Positions 24,188 through 36,400 of a stretch of 64,000 bases of DNA are shown here, in pieces. Source of the DNA: Mugil cephalus (lineage: Eukaryota; Chordata; Actinopteri; Mugiliformes; Mugilidae); assembly GCF_022458985.1 (NCBI RefSeq), contig NC_061772.1, forward strand, positions 31,296,506 through 31,360,505. Direction: 5' to 3'. Each line of letters opens with the position of its first letter. Position 1 is the first letter of the stretch. A program made the position numbers and the translations under genes. The notes under the pieces were generated by a model. The model was not told the DNA's origin. It made no database searches and saw nothing but the letters and a program-made list of their open reading frames with translations.

Positions 24188-24414
24188 ATGGACCAGAGTA
24201 GAGAGAAACTGGAGGGACCTGGACCTGGACCTGGACCTGGACCTGGACCTGGACCTGGACCTGAACCTGAACCTGAACCTGGACCTGAACCTGGACCTGG
24301 ACCTGGACCTGGACCTGGACCTGCACCTGAACACAGCTATGTGTCCTTGAAGAGCGACCAGTCGAAGGACAAGGGGATTTATTTTAAAGGAGGAAGTGGT
24401 TCTGGTCCAAAGAG
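24188..24414 (+). CDS. NLR exon 1: N-terminus with (Gly-Pro)n tract
   Basis: The ATG at 24188 opens MDQSREKLE, then 19 hexanucleotide units (24215-24328, GGACCT with GAACCT and GCACCT variants) encode 8 GP, 3 EP, GP, EP, 5 GP and AP. The exon ends [19 protein letters not shown] plus GGSGSGPK and the first two bases of an Arg codon, at donor [18 protein letters not shown] is the recognisable fish-NLR peptide. The start is uncertain, because the frame is open upstream to 24077 and an earlier exon could feed in. Confidence 0.7.
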
Positions 24415-27400
24415 GTAAAGTGTCAGTGAAGCTGTAACATGTAAAGTAACATGTCTTGGTGGAGATTATTTGTTTTGGTAATGGGCACCAGGACAGACTG
24501 CTTCCATAAAGATGGCACCTTCTACACAAGAGACATGTTAAAAATAAAGTTAAAAATATGACCAATCTGCTCATCACAACCACTAATATGATCAGCTCCA
24601 GGGCTTTTCCTTGGTTTACTCTTCTTAAAACACTTAAAACAGGGCGGGAGCAAACAGAGATGCAGGAAGAGGACATTGTTTGAGTGTTTTGAAGCTATAA
24701 ACTAAATGAACTTGTCTGTTGAAGAGTAATCAGCGTTGTGTCTCTGGAAGCTGTTGAACCTTAGAAAAACATGAATATTTGTTTCTTGTGTTCATAGCAG
24801 TAGTTGGGGAAACACAGCCTTAGAAGAGATGATCAATAAGGGGATATTTGAAGCAGAGTAGTGTCTTCAATCTTGTAATGGATGAGAGCTAATTGTTGAT
24901 GGTTGGTCCACAGAGTCCACCAGCAGAGCTCAGAGGTTCTCAGTGGTCAGTCTACCCAGCAGCATCAGAAACAGCTGGACTCCATCTTTCTGGTCTGTAC
25001 ATGTACAACAACTACTTTGCTCTTTGTAGACCAGTGGATTGTCAGTGTGTCCAACATGGATCTGATGTTTTTTCTCCATGGTTTCAGTCTGCTTGTGTCA
25101 TTCATATTGTCTTCTGTTCCAGCTGCTGGAGGACAACATCATCACTTTTATAAAAAACGAGCTAAAGAAGATCCAGAAGGTTGTGAGTCCAGATTACCCA
25201 GAATGCTCAGAGAGTCAGAGGGAGGATGAGGAGGTGTTGGAGGGTGAGGATGAAGAGCAGAGGAGGAGCAGCAGAGATTTATTAGTGAAGATGACAGCGA
25301 ACTTCCTGAGGAGAATGAAGCAGGAGGAGCTGGCTGACTGTCTGCAGAGCAGTAAGAGGATTTCTCTAAACATTGAAGCTGCTGGAGAAATGAGACATTT
25401 AATAACGTCTCAAGAGATGAACCAAGATATATTCACACACTCATTCTTTAGAGCAACGACATGTTGGAATATTTACTGGAGAGTTTATTCATTCATCTTA
25501 TTTGTTGTTTCTTCATTCAGGACATTTTGCTCCAGTTTGTCAACGTAAAGTTAAATCTTCTCTGAAGGATAAGTTCCAGCGTGTGTTTGAGGGGATTGCT
25601 AAAGCTGGAAACTCAACCCTTCTGAATGAGATCTACACAGAGCTCTACATCACAGAGGGAGGGACTGCAGAGGTCAATGATGAACATGAGGTCAGACGGA
25701 TTGAAACAGCATCCAGGAAACCACACAGACCAGAAACAAGCATCAGACAAGAAGAACTCTTTAAAGCCTCACCTGGAAGACATGGACCAATCAGAAGAGT
25801 GATGACAAAGGGAGTGGCTGGCATTGGGAAAACAGTCTTAACACAGAAGTTCACTCTGGACTGGGCTGAAGACAAAGCCAACCAGGACATCCTCTTCATA
25901 TTTCCATTGACTTTCAGAGAGCTGAATGTGGTGAAAGAGAGAAAGTTCAGCTTGGTGGAACTTGTTCATTACTTCTTCACCGAAACCAAAGAAGCAGGAA
26001 TCTGCAGCTTTGAAGACTTCCAGGTTGTGTTCATCTTTGACGGTCTGGATGACTGTCGACTTCCTCTGGACTTCCACAAGACTGAGGTCCTGACTGATGT
26101 TACAGAGTCCACCTCAGTGGATGTGCTGCTGACAAACCTCATCAGGGGGAAACTGCTTCCCTCTGCTCGCCTCTGGATAACCACACGACCTGCAGCGGCC
26201 AATCAGATCCCTCCTGAGTGTGTTGACATGGTGACAGAGGTCAGAGGGTTCACTGACCCCCAGAAGGAGGAGTACTTCAGGAAGAGGTTCAGAGATGAGG
26301 AGCAGGCCAGCAGCATCATCTCCCACATCAAGACATCACGAAGCCTCCACATCATGTGTCACATCCCAGTCTTCTGCTGGATCACTGCTACAGTTCTGGA
26401 GGATGAGTTGGAAACCAGAGAGGGAGGAGAGCTGCCCAAGACCCTGACTGAGATGTACATCCACTTCCTGGTGGTTCAGGCCAAAGTCAAGAAGGTCAAG
26501 TATGATGGAGGAGCTGAGACAGATCCACACTGGGATAAAAAGAGCAGGAAGATGATTGAGTCTCTGGGAAAACTGGCTTTTGATCAGCTGCTGAAAGGAA
26601 ACCTGATCTTCTATGAATCAGACCTGACAGAGTGTGGCATTGATATCAGAGCAGCCTCAGTGTACTCAGGAGTGCTGACACAGATCTTTAAAGAGGAGAG
26701 AGGCCTGTACCAGGACAAGGTGTTCTGCTTCGTCCATCTGAGCGTTCAGGAGTTTCTGGCTGCAGTCTACATGATCCACTGTTACACCAACAGGAAGACA
26801 GAGGAGCTGCAGGACTTCCTGAAAGAAAACTACAATAACTCACCTCTGGATGAGTTTCTGAACGGAGTCATGATTAAATCCCTGGAGAGTAAAAATGGTC
26901 ACCTGGACCTGTTAGTTCGCTTCCTTCATGGCGTCTCTCTGGAGTCCAACCAGAGACTCTTAGGAGGTCTGCTGGGTCAGACAGGGAACAGTCCAGAAAT
27001 CATCCAGAGAACCATCAACAAGCTGAAGAAGATGAACACTGGTAAAATGTCTCCTGACAGAAGCATCAACATCTTCCACTGTCTGATGGAGATGAACGAC
27101 CTCTCAGTTCATCAGAAGATCCAAGAGTTCCTGAAGTCAAGGAACAGATCAGAGGAACTCTCTGAGATCCACTGCTCAGCTCTGGCCTACATGCTGCAGA
27201 TGTCAGAGGAGGTTCTGGATGAGTTGGACCTGGAGGACTACAACACATCAATGGAGGGACGATGGAGACTGATCCCAGCTGTGAGGAACTGCAGAAAGGC
27301 TCGGTGAGTCCTGATCAATAACAGAATCAATCAGTGGAGATTAGTAGTTTAGTTCTTCAGACGTTCTCATTCTTCTTCAGTGTTCCACTTGTTCTCGGCA

Positions 27401-30400
27401 AACATTACAGTCAGTTGTATTCAGTCACAGATGTTCTCCAATTTTTTTTGTAGTTACTGGGTCTTTTCTGTTTCTCTGTCCTATTATTCTCTCCATCAGT
27501 TTATCAGTTTAGCTGAAGCAGCCTCTGAGGCATCATGTTACAATGATGAGAGGATGTTGAAGGCTGTTTTGTCAAAATCTGTGTTCATTAATTCTTCAAA
27601 AAGGAATTATGTTATTGTGTTTAAAACATTTATCAAGATATATATATATATAATTTCCCCAATGGGGATCAATAAGGTATTATCCAAAAAAGCGTTGAAT
27701 AAGGTCAGCTGGACTTGTAGAATTTCTTGAAGACGTAGAATTGAGGTTCAATTTCCCACTAGTTTATCAGAACTGAAGAAGCTACTCGGATGAGTGGCGA
27801 AACGTCTTCAAGAAATTCTACAAGTCCAGCTGACCTTATTCAACGCTTTTTTGGATTACCATGACCTGGATGACTGTGAACCTTCACAGACAATAAAGTA
27901 TTATCTTATAATTGATGTCTGTCAAGTGGCTTTCACTTATGTGAAGTTTAAACTGCAGCTACCCCACTTGAAAAGGCAACTTGCTCGGAAGATTAGACTG
28001 GAATTCACTCAATGACCAAGATTCAGACTTCTTTTTCTTCCTGTTCTTTTTGAAAATTGTCCAAGGCATACTTGAAAAACCTTAAAATGCAAACACAAAT
28101 AGATGGTCACAAAAAATGTACCCAAGAAACCATAATCAATCAACATCAAAATAAAGATTAAAGTAGATAAAATCAAATACTTAATTTCTAATCTACTGGA
28201 AATTAACTTCAAAATAAGTAGAAAATATCCATATTTAAAGTACCCAAAAATATATTAAATACATTTTTATAGCACTATTTAATGATGATTTTAACCTTAG
28301 CAGCTTTTAACTCCTGTAAATACACACAAATGACATTTATCCAATTACTTTTAGCTTGAATACTTTTTAAAACACATCATATTATGAACTGTACTTTCAC
28401 CCACATGATTTTAAATGTATAACATTTTATCTTGCATTTTATACACATGATTTACCACAGCACATTTTAGCTTTTTATTTGATCACATAATTAGTCCACC
28501 ACTCAATCCCAATGTGAGCTGGAGTGAGGCTACTATTACTTACATTTTAACAGTTTATGTACAAAACCACAGAGTGAATGTTATTGCTTGCCTGTAGGTG
28601 GGGAGGAGCAGTAGCTTAGACTTAACTCTCCCTAGTGGGGAACCAATGCTTGAGCTTAATGCTTCATTCTTTTCATCCTCGATGACCTCACTTTAGACAA
28701 AAGGGAGGCAAAAAGAGAGAAAGAGAAGGGTGAGAAACAGAGGAAAGGAGGGGGGAACAACCCCATTGCTGTTTGATCTCCTAGACATCCTTCTTGGGTT
28801 CTTTCAGCTTTCTGTCCTAATCATAGTAACTGGAAATACTAACCGACACTAAAAAGAATACAACAAATACAAACTACATCTCACATTTTCTAGAGGCTGT
28901 GAAGTGGTTCCACATCAACATCTGACTAATATCCCTTTTACATTGAAAATCCTGGGTCGACCCACATTTGGTGCACTGTCACATCACCAAAGGTCTTGGG
29001 TCTGACCTCCCACTGTAAGAGCTGTGTGCTTGTGTTTTCCTTACTCTCATACCTCATCACATTGATAACGTCATTACACATTTAAGGCCCGTACACTGCA
29101 GGTAAACAATGGACAGCATGGCGTATTTTTTAATGCTTTCAGTTTGTTGATAACCTGAAGAATGGACTGATCAAACTCCCACTTCTGCCACCGAATCTCC
29201 ACTTCTCCTCGGATGCAGAGCAATTGCAACTGGCAGAGCTCATAGTCCTACCAGTGCACTGCCATGATTGATAACAAAAAAGTGAGGGATATTGCTATGC
29301 AAGCTGTATATGAATACAGTTACACATGCATTCCCTGATCGGTGCACTTTTCCAAACATGACGTAGGGCTAATTCACCTATGTGCTTCCATTAATCGTGT
29401 AACAACACATTTTATTTGTATGATTGGAAAAAAAGATCAAAAATCTAGAAGAAGTAGAACAAAACTTTGCTCTGTTTATGAGCTGGAGCTTCTATAATGA
29501 TACAGTCTGACAGGCCATTGAGTGCCAAAATCAGAATGCGTCAGGCAGATACATCAACGTCACAACGAAAAACCAGGTTGACGCAGCATTCCTGTTCATC
29601 ATGTTCAATGATGTACAGGTCCGAGGGTTGTCAAATGATCAGTTGCATTTGTGTTGGACTAAAGGCAAGGCAAGGCAAGGCAAGGCACCCATGTATTGAG
29701 GCTGCAGTCCTCACTGCAGGCGCCCCCGGTTTGAGTCTTGCTCTGGGCGGCCTTTCCTGCATGTCCTTCAGCCATCTCTGCCTCCCTGTTTCCTATCTTC
29801 TCTGTGCTTACCTGTCCATTAAAGGCTTAAAATGCCACCCAAAAATATATTTAAAGGCATATATTTAAAAGCTTCACTTATATAGCACATTTCATACACA
29901 GTCAATGTGTTTTAAATTAAAAAGTGAAGACATACACTGTAAAAAAATACTCGTAAAAAAACGCTAAATTTATGGCAGCAGGGGCGCCATAAAAATACAG
30001 TAAAATAACGGAAATTACTTTCACGTAAAAATACAGTTATTTTCCATTAAAAAATACAGTTTGTACTTGTTGCGTTGTAACTTGTATTTTCAGGTTGTTT
30101 TAACATTTAATTAGAAACATTTTCACATTTTAAAACAATTAAATAACCTAGAAATATGAAAAATAAATGTTATATTACGAACAATAATGCTTAAATTTAC
30201 AGAAATGTGCTGTTATTAATCGGTTTTAATTGCATTATTTTATGGGAAGAGATTCTATAATAATTTATATTTGATGTAATACAACAGTATATGACACAAA
30301 ATGATGTGATTAATCTGTTGCAAAACTAGATATTTGGTTAGATTGCAAGAATTTACTGTTAATTTTAGAAAACATCAAATGGATGTTTAATTGTTTTACT

Positions 30401-33400
30401 TTTGTTTTTAACGTTCAATTACAAACATTTTACATTTTAAAACAATTAAATTACCCATAAAGATGGCAAATTAACATTGTAATATGAATAATAATGCTTA
30501 AAGTTACAGAAATGTGCTCTTATTAGTTGTTTTAATGGCATCATTTTATTTAAAAAGGCTATAGGCTATAAGATTAAATGTAATATAACAGTATACAACA
30601 ATAATTTGATCTTTTCAAAACATGAGAACATGAAAAAAATGAGACCAAGCTGAACAAAAACAGCTACAATTTTCCATTCTCTGTATTTTTATTCAACTGT
30701 AGCAGGTAACCATTATTACAGCAATATTCAAAAATCTATTCAATTAAAATGACCGGTTCTGAAACAAAACAAAAACAAAATTCAACTGAACTGGTAATGA
30801 AAGAAAAAAGTAAAAAAAAAACAAAAAAAAAAAATAGTTGAGTTACCAATTTACAAACAAGTCACCATACATCCACAACACTGATTAGAAACTTGGTGAA
30901 ACGTCACTGGAAATAAATCCATACTCTGTACCAGGGGTCGGCAACCCTCAACACTCAAAGAGCCATTTGGAAAGAAAAGCCTGGGACCAACAAAACCCCT
31001 TTGACATCTAAAATGAAGATAACACTGCATATATCGTTTTCACCTCTATGCTAGGCCCATAGTGTGTTGCATTTATGAAATGAAATAACTGCTACAGACA
31101 AAACGACATGTTATTTATGTAACATAACAGGAATTTATCCGTGGTTGTCTTACCTGGGGTGGAAAAGTTCAATGAATAGTGGGCTGGACCTGCCGGCGGG
31201 TGTCGCACGTCGGCAGTTGTGGCGTATATTTTGTGCAACAAAAAATTAAATACATTTTATTTTAATGTTAAAAGATCACCATCAATTTAGAATTATATTT
31301 AAAAAACTAACGCACTAAAATAAAAATACATTTGAATTAAATACTCGAGTAAATGAGCTGCAATGCACTGTGGGAGTTTAGTGTTTTTTGGTTGATGTTA
31401 CAACTGTGAGTGTGGTGTGGCATTCAGTGTCATTCAGTTGTTGTGTAACTCTCGCTCATTCACTGATGAGTGACTAGTTGCCGTTATTCTGAGGCAGTTA
31501 GCGTGAAAAAGTGAACGGCTTTGATCAGTGTCCTTGCTCCGCACCGCTCGCTGCAGAGAGCTGCAACAGAGGAAAGAAAGAGCTGCAACAAGGGAACGAA
31601 AGAGCGGCATGCGGCTCCGGAGCTGCTCTATACAGTTGACGAGGTGTGGTGTCCATATTTGAACTACTTGTTAATCGTAGTGAAGTTGCAGTTTCTGAGC
31701 TGTGACCATCTGAAGAGGAGACAGAAAATATTAGCGGTTATTAAATAATAACAGCTAATAACAGTTTAAGAGGCAGGACCAGGATAAAGGTGCAAGAAGA
31801 TACAGCCTTTTCCAACACCACAGCAGTCACACGAGTCCCACTATAGACGACACCGTTGCTTTGGGACAGACAAGCTTGTGAGATCTCAACATAACACACT
31901 ACAAAGGAAATACACACCAGACTGACTATACATGGGAACTAAATAAACAACATATTGTTGTTGGGGGGACTATTACTGCTGGATACAAAAGTCATTTTTT
32001 CTGTACATTGTGATAAAGTATCCTGTATTCATCCCATAATCCCATCCCATCATTAGTTGTGTGTCATTTGAAACCGAATCAGAATCTAGAGAAGATAGAC
32101 CCAACTGATGATACTGATTTCTAAGCACACTGCCAATTCACTGCTGCTGATTGTACTATATTACACTAAGTTACAGGTAGATACTATTATTTTTCAGCCA
32201 ACAGTATTTATCTAACCCAAAAGAGCAACATTTTATGCTTGTTTCACTTCATACAATGCAAATGCTGGCACATAGGACACGTCATGAGGTGTAACAATAA
32301 AGTATACGTGCTGGTCCTGCATCACAAGCATGAACTGAATCTGTCTGAATTCAAGTGACTCACCTTGGTTTAAACACAGAAAGACCCTTTTTGTACTGAG
32401 TGCCTTTCCGCTGCACCTCGGTAGCTGCTCAACATTGGGTTCTTTGACTAAGGTTTCTCCTACTGCGGAGCACACTGCTGCACTGTACAGTTCAGCATGG
32501 AAAGGAGTTGAGTTCTTAACCACCAGTTTATGCCATGAAATCAACTCTCACCACTTATCTGCAGAGAGAAAGAAAAAAAATTATGAATCATGAAATTTGC
32601 CAAAATCAAAATAATTGCTATTGGTTGTGAAAAAGTCGACCTAAACTGTGTTAGCAGATCTCCCCTCAATAAATCAGAAGATGATCCTTTACATATTTTT
32701 CAGTATTGTTTTGAATTTCATGTTGACCACTGACTAGTGTTGCACCAAAATGAAAATTTGAAAAACCTTGAAAAAGGCAGAGTAGGTCGCTCCTCCTATA
32801 TTTGTGAGAGGCAAGAAGAAGATGAAAATATTAGTTTTAAGAAAGAGTAACTGGTTGAAATAAACCATTACCAAATCGCAGTTTCATTTATAAAACATTT
32901 GTTCTCTCTTCTTTGGAAGATAATCCACTTAAAATGTCTCACTAGTGACACCTGCAAGTGGAGGAGTAGGAGCAGTCTGTGTGGAAAGAAGACTTTGACA
33001 TTTTGACACATTCTATAAAATCCAGCTTCCTATCCTAGCCAGAAATCATGCCATTTGAAATGACAGAGTAATAACACTGGCAGACGCCGCCGCTGGCCAT
33101 ACTTAGTTAGCTAATATTTCAATTGACGACATGCTAGCGGATTGGTTTTGTCGACTGAGTAAAGTCAGAGGCATGGTGGTAAATAAAGCTAATACCACTA
33201 AGCTTCAGTTTGATACTTGCCTTCTGCCTTCGTCCTTCCTCCAGCCTCGACATTAGCTGCTGTTTGCTCCAAGTTTCTGTGACCAAACGGGAACAGCCGC
33301 GTGGTGGTTGTTGACCTTGTTAAGCGTAACGTCAAAGACGGATGTTCAGTGTCCCAACAGACAATGGCATGTCTTCTTCTTCTTCTTCTGCTTCTGCTTC

Positions 33401-36400
33401 TTCTTCTCCAACCGTTTCTGTCGACCAATCCAAACGGGACCCGCGCTTTTCAAAGCACGCACTCCAATGACGTGTCGCGTTCACATTTTTGTCTTGTGTT
33501 TTTTTGTGCAGGGAGACGTTGCAGCAGTAAAATGTCTCCTGATTAACCGTGTTTTGTTCAGACATGCTGTGAAATAATTCAAGACGTTGTGATTTACATT
33601 GGATTGTATATATATACACACACAATAGCCTACAGTGTTAAATAGCTATTTTACTATTAATTTCTCAGTAATTTTGAATGATTTTTTTAAGTTTTAAGTT
33701 TTGTTGAATTTTACAGTTTATTCCATTAAATAACAGACTAATATTTGTAAAATTACGATACATTTGTGAACATATTTTAACAATAAATATCTGTATTCCT
33801 AATGTTTTTTGTAAAACAACAAAATATCATGTTCTCACGCGTATTTTCACAGTTACAGTGGTTTCATGTCATTTTACATTGACATGTAAAATCACAGTCT
33901 CTTTTGTTGATTGTCAGATTGTTTCTGTATTTTAAAAATACAGAGATAATATGTAAAAATAAACAGTAAAATGCCGTTATATTACATTTACATACATAGT
34001 GTGTATAGTTGAAAAACAAACAAACATTGAAGAAAAACAACAAGGGTTATAATCAATATGTTATGATAAAAACAATAAAGACATTGAGGACATAAAATAA
34101 AGCCGGATTTCCATAGACGGCCTACCTCCACACTGCCCCACTCCTCAGCGCCCCACACCTCCCCAGGTTTTCTTAAGTACCTTTTCCATTGCTTAGGAGT
34201 GACCCCCGCTCTCCCCGGTTTTGCCACACCCACCCTTGTTGCTACTAGCAACAGCGGGCTACACAGTAAAGTTATGATCCAACAACCAGTGAACGAAAGA
34301 AAACAACAATTATGCAGTTATGAGCTTTCAAACAGAACACAATGAACATAAAAGATAAAAACTTAGCGGAGGACTGCGCCAACAGTGTATATACAGTATC
34401 GTGTCCATCTCCTCATACCTCCCGATCAGCACCACTAGTTTTGTTGTGCCCCTTGGCTGCCCGATTATCGACCTTCATTTTTTCATTTTCTCCTTCATTT
34501 GTTTTGCTGTCCTGATAAAGCCAAGTTTGTCCATCTCAGCCGCGATCCGCTGGAAAACCGAGAGGTCCCATCCAACTCCCTCTGTATACTCTCTTCTCTT
34601 CACTGACCAATCACTAGTAAGCAGCGTTCTAAATCACATTTTTGGCCCCGATTCACCTACTTCAGACCGACTAAAAAGTCGTACTAAAAAGTACCCAGAA
34701 AAGTGTCCCTTTGGCCTTCTAACAACAGAAATAGCCATTTAAAGTGGGCAGTGCGGGGCAGTGTGGAGATAGGCCGTGTATGGAAATCCAGCTTGAGAGT
34801 ACAGAATTTCTTTCAAATGATTACCAATCAATATGCAAAAGTAAATAAAGAGCATTAAAGAGCTAACCCATAAGCACTTGCAAAGTAAAAAATTTTTAGC
34901 CTGGATTTAAAAACATTCCCACTTTCAGCTGATTTCACTGCTGTTGGTAGTTTGTTCCACTGGTGTCCAGAATAATGGCCAAATGCTGCTTAACTATGTT
35001 TGGACTGAACCCTGAGCTCCACTCTCTGACATGAGTCTACAGATCTCAAAGCTCTGTTGGGCTTATATTGATGTGTACACCAGTAGCAGAACTTTGAAAT
35101 CTATTCTACAGCTGACTGGGTATTATGCTTGTCAAGTGGCTTTCACTTATGTGAAATTTGAACTGCACATAACCCCACTTGAAAGGGTAACTTGCTCAGA
35201 AGATTAGACTGGAATTCACTCAATGACCAAGATTCAGACTTTTCTTTTCTTCCTTTTATTTTTGAAAATTGTCCAAAGCAAATTCAGGTGAAAAACCTTA
35301 AAATACAAACAAATAAATGATCAAAATTGTACCCAAGAAACCATAATCAATCAACATCAAAATAAAGATAAAAGTAGATCAAAAAATCAAATATTTAACT
35401 TTTAATCTACTGAAATTTAACCCCAAAATTAGTAGAAAATACTCATATTTAAAGTACCCAAAATTAATTAAATACATTTTAAAGCACTATTTAATGATGA
35501 TTTTAACCTTACAAACTTTAACAGCTTTTAACTCTTGTAAATACACACAAATCATGTTTATCTTATTTATTAATTACTTTTAACTTGAATACTTTTTAAA
35601 TCCACATCATATTAAATATATACCATTTTATCTTGCATTTTAAACACATAATTCACCACAGCACATTTTGACTTATATTTGGTCACATGATTTCTCCACC
35701 ACTCAACCCCAAGGCAAGGCTGCAAAGATGCAAAATAATCAAAAGCTCACCGGCTCCTTCTTCTATCTTTGTAAGTTTTAATCCTGCAGTCTCCTTTTCC
35801 CAAGCACAAGTTCCTTCACACACTCCTAACTCCTCAATGTCCTGTGAGTGAGTGCCTCCAAACCATCCTGATTTCCAGATTGTCTCCACCTGGTGCACTT
35901 AATCAGCTGCCTCCTGGCTGGGAGACACACTCAACCCTGATGCACCCAACCAGAGGGGGCGGCCTTCAGCTCAACTCAACAATGCTTTCAATAGCGATCA
36001 GATCCAAAAGCAGACACAGACTCACAACAGCCCAAGTCCAACAAGTTTATTGTGACATGGTGACTCAAGTGCATGGGGAGGGGGGCTGGCTTCCAAGGAT
36101 CCCACATGGTACAGTGCAGGTGATTGTGGTGGTGAAGGTGGGGTGTACACAGTCAGTTGATCCGGGCTGGCAGGGTTGATAACAGACTCAACCTTAAAGG
36201 GGCCAATGGAGTGAGGAGAGAGTTTCTTAGAGGATAAGTTGAGTGGAATATCTTGGGTACTCAACCAAACCTTCTGCCCGGGCTCGTATGTGGGAGCTGC
36301 CAACCTCCGTTCCGCTCGCGGAGTAGGGAACAGATGAGATAAGTATCCCTGGGAAGCTTCAAAAGGTGTCTTACCTGCAGCTGCTGACGTGAGGGAGTTG

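Noticed and set aside
24141-24676. Minus-strand Arg/Ser and Gln/Val repeat ORFs at the NLR exon 1
   Set aside because: Antisense reading of the GGACCT hexanucleotide tract.
29497-29868. 123-aa plus-strand ORF
   Set aside because: It runs through a GGCAA repeat and a tRNA-derived SINE; no protein similarity.
33301-33577. Leu-rich and Phe-rich ORFs at 33.3-33.6 kb
   Set aside because: Produced by a CTT/CTG triplet run inside repeat copy B; no family similarity.
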